From an uncultured Collinsella sp. (GTDB lineage: Bacteria > Actinomycetota > Coriobacteriia > Coriobacteriales > Coriobacteriaceae): a stretch of DNA of 9,023 bases. The notes under the pieces are model-generated. The model was not told where the DNA came from, did not search any database, and saw only the letters and a list, made by a program, of their open reading frames with translations. Position numbers and translations under genes: made by a program. Of this stretch, positions 1 through 6,445 are shown one piece after another. The stretch is from contig URCS01000070.1 in NCBI GenBank assembly GCA_900546455.1, positions 1-9,023 on the forward strand, written 5' to 3'. Numbering within the stretch: position 1 is the first letter of the stretch; the number at the start of each line of letters is the position of its first letter.

Positions 1-113
1 GTGCGGCAACGGCTCCGTCCGGCTCGGCGCACGAGGGCAACCTGCCGCTGGTCGATGGCGCCGGCGAGAACCCGGCCGCCACGGTGGCCATGCCTGCCAT
101 GCCGCAGGAGTAG
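1..113 (+). CDS. C-terminal tail of an unidentified protein (5' end outside window)
   Basis: An open frame enters from the left edge (first full codon at 3) and stops at TAG 111-113. The visible 36 residues are rich in Ala, Pro and Gly, with no hydrophobic segment or motif; this looks like a disordered C-terminal tail. The frame has the same GC-rich codon style as the genes to its right, which is why I accept it as coding. I do not recognise the family. No convincing terminator follows it: the only hairpin before the next gene is a weak CTGCG/CGCAG stem near 143-163. Confidence 0.55.
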   Translation, partial: AATAPSGSAHEGNLPLVDGAGENPAATVAMPAMPQE

Positions 114-192
114 GTTCGCTCGCTTATCACCATCATATTCCTGCGCTTTTACCGTACGCAGATGAGCGCGACGCCAAGTGTTGCGCTGCGGG

Positions 193-198
193 TATAAT
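193..198 (+). promoter_or_regulatory. -10 box TATAAT for the YtxH/PRC operon
   Basis: A perfect TATAAT lies 52 bases before the ATG at 250, in an otherwise GC-rich stretch. The expected -35 position (about 170-175, GACGCC) does not match TTGACA, and there is no TG extension, so only the -10 half is supported. Transcription would start near 205, giving a 5' leader of about 45 bases. Confidence 0.5.
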
Positions 199-234
199 GG
201 ACAGCATTCAAACGGTGGGCATCGAGGTGCCCGC

Positions 235-242
235 AGGAGAGG
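235..242 (+). promoter_or_regulatory. Ribosome binding site deciding the YtxH start
   Basis: AGGAGAGG lies just before two in-frame ATGs at 244 and 250. GAGG (239-242) is 7 bases from ATG 250 but only 1 base from ATG 244; AGGAG (235-239) is 10 and 4 bases away respectively. This favours 250, although initiation at 244 (adding Met-Ile) cannot be excluded. Confidence 0.6.
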
Positions 243-249
243 AATGATC

Positions 250-639
250 ATGGGAAAGACTTTCAGCTTTGTCTCCGGTGCGCTCTTTGGTGCTGCCGCC
301 GGCGCTATCATCGGCGTTGCCCTGGCCCCGCGCTCGGGTGCCGAGACCCGCGCCATGGCCGCCGATATCGCCAACGATGCCTGGGACAACATGCGTGACA
401 CCTACGAGCACAGTGCCGAGGAGGCTCGTGCCGCGGTCAGCGACTTTGGTCCGATGGTCGACGCCAAGACCGATGACCTGCGCGCCAAGGTCGACCTGGC
501 CCGCGAGCGCATGGACCAGCTTCGCGAGCAGCTCAACGACGCCATCTCGGGCGGCAACGTGACGCCCGCTGCCGACGTCGTGGTCGAGAACGTCACCGAG
601 GCCGGCACCGAGGCCACGGAGTCCTCGACCGAGGCATAA
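250..639 (+). CDS. YtxH domain-containing membrane-anchored protein
   Basis: This 129-residue protein begins with a short Gly/Ala-rich hydrophobic segment (about residues 5-25) followed directly by APRSGAETR. That is the signature of the YtxH family: a glycine-zipper-like membrane helix and then an A-P-x-S-G-x-x-x-R motif. The rest (30-100) is charged and Ala-rich and probably forms a long amphipathic helix or coiled coil, with an acidic Thr/Glu-rich tail after 100. Family members are small membrane or envelope proteins, some linked to general stress in Bacillus; no enzymatic activity is known. I chose ATG 250 from the ribosome binding site. The same frame is open back to ATG 178, but the promoter -10 box and the ribosome binding site lie inside that extension. 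The stop overlaps the next start (TAATG), so the two genes are translationally coupled. Confidence 0.85.
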   Translation: MGKTFSFVSGALFGAAAGAIIGVALAPRSGAETRAMAADIANDAWDNMRDTYEHSAEEARAAVSDFGPMVDAKTDDLRAKVDLARERMDQLREQLNDAISGGNVTPAADVVVENVTEAGTEATESSTEA

Positions 640-1394
640 TGCGCGCAGGGGATTTTGTCGGCGTCAAGGTTTATCGTAAGCCTGCCGAAGACAAGCGCAC
701 CAAAAAGGACGGCACGCCGCGCAGCCCTAAAAAGCTCGGCAAGATTCACTTTCCCGTCTTTACCCCGGGCGGTACGCGCGTGGTGGGCTTTATGGTTCGC
801 CAGTCCGATATCGCGGGCATGATCGAGCGCCCCGACCGGTTTGTGGCGCTCGATGCCATCGGCGTCTATGAGGGCGCTGTCGCGGTCGACGACGTCAAGG
901 GCACCTACGATGCCGCCGCGGCCAAGCGCCTCGATATCAACCTGGACGATTGCATCATCTGGGTTGGCATGGACGTGCGCACGGAATCGGGCGATGTCGT
1001 GGGCTACTGCTCGGACGTTGAGTTCAAGCCGCGCTCGGGCATTGTGCAGACGTTCTATGTGACCGCCAGCGCCGCATCGAGCATGTTGGTGGGCGACACG
1101 CAGGTGCCGCCGACGATGCTGCGCGGCTACGAGAACGGCGCGATGATTGTCTCGGACGAGGTCAAGACGCTTGGGTATTCGGGCGGCGCGGCCGCTAAGG
1201 CTGCCGAGGCCAGTGTCGTGGTGGGCGATAAGGTCAAGAAGGGCGCCAAGGTGCTCGATGACAAGGGGTCGGTCGCCGTGGACAAGGGCAGCCGCGCACT
1301 GGGCAAGCAGCTCGGCAAGACGCGCGGTATGTTCAAGGCCTTTAAGGACGAATATCAAAAGGCGAGCGGGGGCTCGTCAAAAGCTAGAAAATAG
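639..1394 (+). CDS. Protein with two PRC-barrel-like modules and a Lys/Ala-rich tail
   Basis: The 251-residue protein starts at an ATG sharing its A with the preceding TAA stop. Two PRC-barrel-like beta modules are visible: about residues 33-85 (GKIHFPVF, VVGFMVRQSDIA, ending in the acidic VAVDD) and about 105-175 (WVGMDVRTESGDVVGYCSDVEF through GAMIVSDE). The strand pattern 'G..V..F.v....g.v' is typical of the family. The tail (180-251) is a lysine- and alanine-rich stretch with repeated KG/DKG spacing and no membrane helix, so it may be a flexible or nucleic-acid- or membrane-surface-binding region. PRC barrels act as small adaptor domains in RNA processing, photosynthetic reaction centres and ion-transport regulators; the ligand here is unknown. 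Coupling to YtxH suggests a common envelope-proximal complex (inference). Confidence 0.75.
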   Translation: MRAGDFVGVKVYRKPAEDKRTKKDGTPRSPKKLGKIHFPVFTPGGTRVVGFMVRQSDIAGMIERPDRFVALDAIGVYEGAVAVDDVKGTYDAAAAKRLDINLDDCIIWVGMDVRTESGDVVGYCSDVEFKPRSGIVQTFYVTASAASSMLVGDTQVPPTMLRGYENGAMIVSDEVKTLGYSGGAAAKAAEASVVVGDKVKKGAKVLDDKGSVAVDKGSRALGKQLGKTRGMFKAFKDEYQKASGGSSKARK

Positions 1395-1415
1395 CGACGT
1401 ACCAAATGATGGGAG

Positions 1416-1453
1416 GCGAGCCGGAGACATGTTGCTCCGGCTCGCTGTGTTTA
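1416..1453 (+). terminator. Intrinsic terminator after the YtxH/PRC operon
   Basis: A perfect 11-bp stem GCGAGCCGGAG / CTCCGGCTCGC (1416-1426 with 1435-1445) closes an 8-base loop and is followed by TGTGTTTA. The stem is strong but the U-tract is poor, so termination may be partial and the next gene (start 1467) could receive read-through. No good separate promoter is visible between 1446 and 1467. Confidence 0.7.
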
Positions 1454-1466
1454 TGGGGGAGGGCAT

Positions 1467-2873
1467 ATGCGCCAAAACGGATCTAACTTAAACGGGCGCT
1501 CGGGTGCGCGTCCGACGGCGCGCCGCGACTTGGGGCAGCTGCCCAGCGGTCAGCGTCGACGTCGCCGTAAGCCCGGCGCGATGTACCTCAACCATAGCCG
1601 TGGGTTTAGCGATCGCAGCGCGCGCATCGGCAACGGGCGCTCGCCGCGCCGACCGTCCCGTCTGCCCTATGCGCTCATCGCCGTGGGTTGCGCGCTCGTG
1701 CTGTTTATCGCTGCCGTCGTGGGCTACGTCAACCGCAGCGTGGACGTGGAACTCAACGGGCAAAAGACCGCGGTGCGCGTGGGCTCTACGTTGCAGAATC
1801 TCATCGACGATCAAAGCCTGACCGAAACGTACGACGCCGGCGATCTGCTGGCCGTCGACGATAGCGTGCTCAAGCGCCATGGCGGCGAAAAGCTGTCGGT
1901 GAAGGTCGACGGCAAGCGCGTGAAACAAGGCAAATGGGATAGTCGCGAGCTTACGGGTGGCGAGAAGGTGACGGTCAAGGATGGCCGCAACGTGTACGAA
2001 AAGCACGAGGTCCAGGCCACGACTATCGAGCCAAAGCTTAAGGTCGAGGGCACGGGTGCCATTGAGTATGTCAAAACCTGGGGCGTTCAGGGTCGCTCCG
2101 AGGTATGGGTCGGCGAGCAGTCGGGCAAGACGCAGGACCGCGGCGAGGTCGTGCCCGCCACCGACTGCGTGGTCGAGTGCGCAAGCGTAGCGCCCAAGGG
2201 CAACGAAAAGTACGTGGCCCTGACATTTGACGAGGGTCCGAGCGGCGCGACCAAGCAGATTTTGCAGGTGCTCAAGGAAAAGGGCGTCACGGCGACATTC
2301 TTCCTTTCGGGCGATGCGGCTGAGGCCTCGCCCGCTACTGCCAAAGCGATTGTCGATGCCGGGTGCGAGGTCGGCTCCAACAGCTACAGCGATGATTCGC
2401 TCAAGGGCGAGGATCGCGAGACGGTGCGCAAGCAGATCGCGAAGGGCACCGAGGCGATTAAGTCGGCGACCGGCGTCGAGACGATGCTGCTGCGTGCCCC
2501 CTACGCCGCGTTTGACGAGCAAAACTGGATCGACTCGATGGACCTGGTGTCCGCCGTGGTTTCGTGGAATATCGATTCGGGCGACTGGCTGCTCAACGGC
2601 GCTGACGAGCAGGTATCGACTGTGCTCGACTCGGTGACGCCGGGCAATATTGTGCTGCTCACCGATAGCGATGAGTGCGCCGAGCAGACGCTCGAGGCGC
2701 TGCCGCAGATTATCGATGGCCTTGTTGCCGACGGCTACAAGATCGTGACGCTCAGCGACCTGGTCAAGACGGACACGGCGTTGAGCAAAAAGCTCACCTC
2801 GCTCACCAAGGTCTCCATGCCCAAAAACGCCGTGTTCCCCCAACTCCCCGAGGACGACGACACCACAGAGTAG
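1467..2873 (+). CDS. Membrane-anchored NodB/CE4 polysaccharide deacetylase-like protein, probably catalytically inactive
   Basis: This 468-residue protein has a basic cytoplasmic N-terminus (RRRRK at 31-35), one membrane helix (about 66-89) and an extracellular remainder. Residues 92-180 look like one or two small beta-grasp (DUF348/G5-like) modules, an inference from pattern only. Residues 248-432 follow the CE4 deacetylase fold in order. Motif 1 is TFDEGP (253-258; normally TFDDGP). Motif 2 is GSNSYSDD (303-310; normally GNHTYSHP). Motif 3 is RAPY (343-346). Motif 4 is WNIDSGDW (367-374). Motif 5 is IVLLTD (395-400; normally the His of L-x-H). The metal ligands Asp-His-His have become Glu256, Asn305 and Asp309, and the catalytic His has become Thr399, while structural motifs 3 and 4 remain. 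Active relatives N-deacetylate peptidoglycan or other glycans; this protein more likely binds glycan or has a regulatory role. Cys234 and Cys238 could form a disulfide. Start: GGAGG at 1458-1462, 4 bases before ATG. Confidence 0.85.
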   Translation: MRQNGSNLNGRSGARPTARRDLGQLPSGQRRRRRKPGAMYLNHSRGFSDRSARIGNGRSPRRPSRLPYALIAVGCALVLFIAAVVGYVNRSVDVELNGQKTAVRVGSTLQNLIDDQSLTETYDAGDLLAVDDSVLKRHGGEKLSVKVDGKRVKQGKWDSRELTGGEKVTVKDGRNVYEKHEVQATTIEPKLKVEGTGAIEYVKTWGVQGRSEVWVGEQSGKTQDRGEVVPATDCVVECASVAPKGNEKYVALTFDEGPSGATKQILQVLKEKGVTATFFLSGDAAEASPATAKAIVDAGCEVGSNSYSDDSLKGEDRETVRKQIAKGTEAIKSATGVETMLLRAPYAAFDEQNWIDSMDLVSAVVSWNIDSGDWLLNGADEQVSTVLDSVTPGNIVLLTDSDECAEQTLEALPQIIDGLVADGYKIVTLSDLVKTDTALSKKLTSLTKVSMPKNAVFPQLPEDDDTTE

Positions 2874-2887
2874 TCATCGGGGACGTG

Positions 2888-2909
2888 CTTAAACGACTGG
2901 TCGTTTAGG
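2888..2909. repeat. 18-bp palindrome (terminator stem or operator) after the deacetylase-like gene
   Basis: TAAACGAC-TG-GTCGTTTA (2890-2907) is a perfect inverted repeat, extended by a T-G wobble and a C-G pair to 2888-2909. It begins 16 bases after the stop at 2873. As RNA it gives an AT-rich 7-9 bp stem with a CTGG loop but no U-tract (CGGTCTTAATCG follows), so it is a poor intrinsic terminator. The GAC-NN-GTC centre with AT-rich flanks also resembles dyads bound by TetR-type repressors, but no such regulator is in the window. From 2910 to 3020 the only other thing I see is a weak CATCCG/CGGATG stem (2940-2962). Confidence 0.5.
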
Positions 2910-3025
2910 ACGGTCTTAATCGCTTTGTCCCACCGTGCTCATCCGGCTCTATGTCACGGATGCGTCAGCGTTTGGTATGCCTGCGATGTGCAGCGCATAA
3001 ATTCGGTGCCGCAGGGCGATGCTGA

Positions 3026-3034
3026 TGCTATAGT
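3026..3034 (+). promoter_or_regulatory. Extended -10 promoter of the MgtE-like/NRMT operon
   Basis: TGC-TATAGT is an extended -10 element (TG at 3026-3027, hexamer 3029-3034, five of six matches to TATAAT). There is no recognisable -35 box at the right distance, as is common for extended -10 promoters. Transcription would begin near 3041, leaving about 207 bases of leader before the TTG start at 3248. Confidence 0.5.
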
Positions 3035-3040
3035 TACTGC

Positions 3041-3147
3041 GGTTAATGAGGGTCAAGAGAAAGGTTACAGGTGAAATCCAAACCTCGACCATACAGTCGA
3101 TGACCCCATGCAGGTGCTTTCTGCGCGTGCACGGGGTGTGAGCGCCG
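3041..3147 (+). promoter_or_regulatory. Structured 5' leader with two mutually exclusive folds (riboswitch candidate)
   Basis: Pairing by eye gives a three-way junction. The outer stem is GGGTCA 3050-3055 with TGACCC 3101-3106. The first arm is AGGTT 3062-3066 with AACCT 3081-3085, holding an inner GGTGAAATCC. The second arm is TCGAC 3085-3089 with GTCGA 3096-3100, where one base (3085) is shared between the arms. The arms abut with almost no unpaired bases. A competing hairpin pairs ACCCC-A-TGCA (3103-3112) with TGCA-C-GGGGT (3128-3137), using the 3' strand of the outer stem. Alternative pairings like this are typical of riboswitches and attenuators. GGTGAAATCC recalls the P4 core of cobalamin riboswitches, and the location before Mg2+ transport genes would suit an M-box, but neither consensus is otherwise present. 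No poly-U terminator is visible, so control, if real, may act on translation. Confidence 0.4.
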
Positions 3148-3236
3148 AGCGGCGTGCCGCCCGCGCATGCGTATACATATCAAAAAGTCCACGGATTGCG
3201 TGCCGGCATGGTCGCGCGGTCCGTAGGAATAATGAT

Positions 3237-3242
3237 GGGGAG
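3237..3242 (+). promoter_or_regulatory. Ribosome binding site supporting the TTG start of the MgtE-like gene
   Basis: GGGGAG sits 5 bases before TTG 3248. The next in-frame ATG (3266) has no purine-rich site before it and would remove part of the first beta strand of the PRC-like domain. A closer AGGAA (3225-3229) would instead serve an out-of-frame ATG at 3232. Confidence 0.65.
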
Positions 3243-3247
3243 CACCA

Positions 3248-5092
3248 TTGAATTATCTGAGTGAGATGCTCAAATTGCCAGTCTTGGACGTCGACGGCGA
3301 AAAGCTCGGCGTGGTTAACGATTTTGGCATTGCAACCGGCGAAGTTTTCCCGCACGTGACGTCGCTCGCGTTCCGCGGTCCCGGCAAGACGCCGTTTATG
3401 ATCAGTTGGCGCAAATGGGTCGACCGTATCGACGAGACGGGCGTACACCTTAAGACGTCGGCCACCGAAATCCGTTTTTCGTACTTGCAGCCGACCGAAC
3501 TCTTGCTTGCCCGCGACGTGCTTAACAAGCAGATTGTCGACACACAGGGCATGAAGGTCGTGCGCGTAAACGACATCAAGTTTTCCATGTCGGGCGAAAA
3601 TCAGCTGCGCCTGCTGGGTGCCGAGGTCGGCGCCCGCGGTCTGCTGCGCGCGATCAGCCCCACACTTGAGCATGTCGTCGAGGGCTTTATGAAGCACCTG
3701 GGCAAGCCGCTCAGCGAGGACATTATCGCCTGGTCTTACATGGACCTGCTCGATCGCTCGACTAAGAACATCCAGCTCTCGGTGTCGCACAAGACGCTTG
3801 GCGAGCTGCATCCTGCCGACATCGCTGACATCATCGAGCAGCTCGACCCGCGCCTGCGCGCGCAGGTGTTCGCGCAGCTCGATACGGCACAGGCCGCCGA
3901 GGCCATCTCGGAGTTCGATGATGACGAGCTCATGACCGAGATGCTCGAGGGCCTGTCCGATACCGACGCATCGTCGATGCTGGCCATGATGGACCCGGAC
4001 GACGCTGCCGACTTGATCGACGAACTCGATTACGAGAAGGCCGAGAAGCTCCTGCGCCTGATGGGCGTCAAGGAGGAGAAGGCGATTCGTAACCTGCTGG
4101 GCTATGAGGACAACACCGCCGGCCGCATCATGACCTCGGAGTTTGTCTCGCTGCCCGCCACGGCGACGGTCGGCGATGCCATCGAGGCGATTCGCAAGCT
4201 CGACGAGGACTTTGAGAGCGTCTATTACGTCTATACCGAGGATCCGAGCGGCATGCTGACGGGCGTGCTTTCGCTGCGCACGCTGATCGTGGCCGACCGC
4301 GACGCCACACTGGGCCAGCTCGCCTATCGCGATCTGGTCTACGTGTCGCCCGACGAGGACCAGGAAGACGTAACGGACGAGATGACCAAGTACGACCTGG
4401 TTGCCATCCCTGTCTGTGACGAGAACCGTCATATCCTGGGTATCGTGACCTTCGACGACGCCATGGACGTTATCGCCGAGGAGCATCAGGAGGACCTGCA
4501 GATCGCCGGTGTCGGCTCGGGCGATAGCGCGTCGGACGACTCGACGAACGTGCTCAGCTGGTTCGTGCATCGTCAGTACTGGGTCGTCGTGTGGGGCATC
4601 GCCTCGTGCATTATGGCGACCGTGCTGGGGACGGCGCTGGGCTCCGCGCATCTGGTGGTGTTCCCCATGTGCGCCATGCCGCTCGTGCTGCTTGCTGCCT
4701 CGCGCATGGTGTCGTTTGTCAAGAACTACTTCTTGGAGTACGACGGTCACGACGACGAGCCCAAACCGTACCTGGGATTCTTCTTCCAGAGCACGGGTAT
4801 GGGCCTGATCCTTTCGCTCGTGACCTATCTGTGTGCGCAGCTGGTGCGCACCGCCGCGTTCCCCGATGCCACCATGTTTGAGGAGCAGCTCTTTACCGGC
4901 TGCTTTAACATCGCGGCCATCATTTGTCTGATCGGCAACATGAGCGCCGTGATTTACCTGATGGTGCTGTTCTGGCGCGATGAGCACGACCTCAATACGT
5001 CGGGTACTGCCATGAACGTCATCGCCGTCATGATCTCGTGTGTGGCGTACTGCATCGCCGCGGTGCTGCTCACCATGTCGGTCATGGGGTAG
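3248..5092 (+). CDS. MgtE-like protein: PRC-barrel, MgtE_N, two CBS domains and a divergent five-helix membrane domain
   Basis: This is a 614-residue protein with a TTG start. Domain order: two PRC-barrel-like modules (about 8-75 and 88-135); the MgtE N-terminal superhelix (about 182-285, with LHPADIADIIEQLDP and acidic DPDDAADLIDELD); a CBS pair (about 291-350 and 358-415); and five membrane helices (about 441-463, 467-490, 515-536, 550-576, 588-611). In MgtE channels the first cytosolic parts sense Mg2+ and close the pore, and the membrane part conducts it. Here the helix count and loop pattern match MgtE, but the pore sequence does not. The conserved GGNxGxQ stretch after helix 1 is replaced by PLVLLAASR (478-486), and the region aligning with the Mg2+-binding Asp of the last helix reads VIAVMISCVA with no acid. 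It may therefore be a sensor or gate rather than a channel (inference). It is the first gene of an operon with the NRAMP-like transporter 8 bases downstream. Confidence 0.8.
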   Translation: MNYLSEMLKLPVLDVDGEKLGVVNDFGIATGEVFPHVTSLAFRGPGKTPFMISWRKWVDRIDETGVHLKTSATEIRFSYLQPTELLLARDVLNKQIVDTQGMKVVRVNDIKFSMSGENQLRLLGAEVGARGLLRAISPTLEHVVEGFMKHLGKPLSEDIIAWSYMDLLDRSTKNIQLSVSHKTLGELHPADIADIIEQLDPRLRAQVFAQLDTAQAAEAISEFDDDELMTEMLEGLSDTDASSMLAMMDPDDAADLIDELDYEKAEKLLRLMGVKEEKAIRNLLGYEDNTAGRIMTSEFVSLPATATVGDAIEAIRKLDEDFESVYYVYTEDPSGMLTGVLSLRTLIVADRDATLGQLAYRDLVYVSPDEDQEDVTDEMTKYDLVAIPVCDENRHILGIVTFDDAMDVIAEEHQEDLQIAGVGSGDSASDDSTNVLSWFVHRQYWVVVWGIASCIMATVLGTALGSAHLVVFPMCAMPLVLLAASRMVSFVKNYFLEYDGHDDEPKPYLGFFFQSTGMGLILSLVTYLCAQLVRTAAFPDATMFEEQLFTGCFNIAAIICLIGNMSAVIYLMVLFWRDEHDLNTSGTAMNVIAVMISCVAYCIAAVLLTMSVMG

Positions 5093-5100
5093 GTGGTCGC

Positions 5101-6363
5101 GTGCAAAATACGAAGCAAAAGCCGAGCACCAAGCAAAAGCTGACCATCGCCGCCATCTTTGGCGCCATGGGCCCCGGTCTGCTGGCGGCACTTTCGGGCA
5201 ATGACGCCGGCGGCATCGCCACGTATTCCAGCGCGGGCGCCAGCTATGGTTATAAGATGCTCTGGATGCTTCCCGTCATGACCGTGCTGCTTATCGTGAC
5301 CCAGGAGACCGCGGCGCGTTGCGGATGCGTCACGGGTAAGGGCCTGGCGTCGCTCATTCGCGAGCGCTTTGGCGTGCGCAAGAGCGTGCTGGCCATGGCG
5401 GCGCTGCTGATCGCCAATACGGCGGTGACCATCTCGGAGTTCGCGGGTATCGCGAGTGGCCTTGCTCTGTTTGGCGTTCCGGCGAGCATCTCGGTGCCGC
5501 TCGTGGCGCTGCTGGTGTGGATGCTTACCATGTCGGGTAGTTTCCAGCGCATCGAGAAGATTTTGCTGCTGGTAAGCTGCGTGTTCGTAACCTACATCGT
5601 CGCCGCGTTTATGGCCGGCCCCAACTGGGGCGAGGTCGCGGTCGACTTGGTCGTCCCCAATATTCAGAACGATCCCAGCTACGTGTCGCTCGTGGTCGCA
5701 ACAATCGGTACCACCATCGCACCGTGGATGATCTTCTTGGCTCAGAACAACGTGGTCGATAAGAATGCGGGCGAGGACGACATCGTGCTGCAGCGTATTG
5801 ATACCGTGAGCGGCTCGATCGCTGCTGATATCATTGCGGGCTTCATTATTATCACGACCGGTACGGTGCTGTTCCCGGCGGGTATTCAGATTAGCGATGC
5901 CGCCGATGCCGCCCGCGCGCTGGAGCCCATCGCGGGCCAGTGGTCCACGGTGCTGTTTGCCTCGGGCCTGGTCGCAGCGAGTTTTTTGGCTGCCTGCGTG
6001 CTGCCGGGCGTTACGTCGAGTGCCATCTGCGAGGCTTTTGGCTGGGAGCGCGGCGCCGATCGCAGCTGGGACGAGGCTCCGGTTTACCGCGGCATCATTA
6101 CGGCCATCATCGGCATTTCTGCCGTGTTGGTGCTCATGCCTGGCGTCGATTTGTTCCAGATTATGATGACCTCGCAGGTCATCAACGGCGTGCTGCTGCC
6201 CGTAGTCCTGGTATTTCAGGTAGTTATCGCGGCGGATCGCCACATTATGGGCGCCAACCGCAACGGCCGAGTATGGAACGTGCTCACGTGGGCGACTATC
6301 GGCGTGATTACGGTGCTGACGGTCGTCATGTTTGTGCTGCAAGCGATGGGCTACAGCGCGTAG
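5101..6363 (+). CDS. NRAMP-family divalent metal transporter of the magnesium-transporting (NRMT) type
   Basis: This is a 420-residue integral membrane protein with about 11 predicted helices, typical for SLC11/NRAMP. Family hallmarks: GPGLLAALSGND in helix 1, the helix-3 acidic residue in ISEFAGIASG (Glu113), and the unwound helix-6 segment TTIAPWMIF (204-212). The metal site is altered: the DPGN motif reads D35-A36-G37-G38 (Asp kept, Asn lost), and the helix-6 MPH reads A207-P208-W209 (Met and proton-linked His lost). Loss of the Asn and Met ligands enlarges the site, as described for NRMT proteins such as that of Eggerthella lenta, which carry Mg2+ and Mn2+ without proton coupling (established for that protein; transferred here by motif). 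GTG 5101 is preceded by AGGTGG (5091-5096) overlapping the previous stop. An in-frame ATG at 5038 lies inside the upstream gene and would add residues unlike the family. Co-transcribed with the MgtE-like gene. Confidence 0.85.
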   Translation: MQNTKQKPSTKQKLTIAAIFGAMGPGLLAALSGNDAGGIATYSSAGASYGYKMLWMLPVMTVLLIVTQETAARCGCVTGKGLASLIRERFGVRKSVLAMAALLIANTAVTISEFAGIASGLALFGVPASISVPLVALLVWMLTMSGSFQRIEKILLLVSCVFVTYIVAAFMAGPNWGEVAVDLVVPNIQNDPSYVSLVVATIGTTIAPWMIFLAQNNVVDKNAGEDDIVLQRIDTVSGSIAADIIAGFIIITTGTVLFPAGIQISDAADAARALEPIAGQWSTVLFASGLVAASFLAACVLPGVTSSAICEAFGWERGADRSWDEAPVYRGIITAIIGISAVLVLMPGVDLFQIMMTSQVINGVLLPVVLVFQVVIAADRHIMGANRNGRVWNVLTWATIGVITVLTVVMFVLQAMGYSA

Positions 6364-6381
6364 CGCCCACTTTTGCTTCCG

Positions 6382-6415
6382 AACAGGCCGCAGCGATGGG
6401 CTGCGGCCTGTTTTT
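6382..6415 (+). terminator. Strong intrinsic terminator of the magnesium-transport operon
   Basis: AACAGGCCGCAG (6382-6393) pairs perfectly with CTGCGGCCTGTT (6401-6412) around a 7-base loop, and the stem runs into TTTTT (6411-6415). It starts 18 bases after the transporter stop and is a textbook rho-independent terminator. Confidence 0.9.
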
Positions 6416-6445
6416 CGTCTGCTATAGGGCGTTAGTTATATGGCG

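Noticed and set aside
178..249. Upstream ATG 178 as start of the YtxH gene
   Set aside because: The promoter -10 box (193-198) and the good ribosome binding site (235-242) lie inside this extension, and the added residues are Arg/Gly-rich and unlike the family.
1488..2843. 451-codon open frame on the minus strand opposite the deacetylase-like gene
   Set aside because: Arg/His/Leu-rich composition with no domain; the plus strand carries the CE4 motifs.
3041..3247. Direct call of an M-box or cobalamin riboswitch
   Set aside because: Only a short resemblance (GGTGAAATCC) is present; the conserved M-box core and the cobalamin B12-box and kissing-loop elements are not seen.
3065..5191. 708-codon open frame on the minus strand opposite the MgtE-like gene
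   Set aside because: His/Arg/Gln-rich shadow of a GC-biased gene; the plus strand encodes recognisable MgtE_N, CBS and membrane domains over the same bases.
4954..6342. 462-codon minus-strand frame opposite the NRAMP gene
   Set aside because: Arg/His/Asp-rich shadow; the plus strand is clearly an NRAMP transporter.
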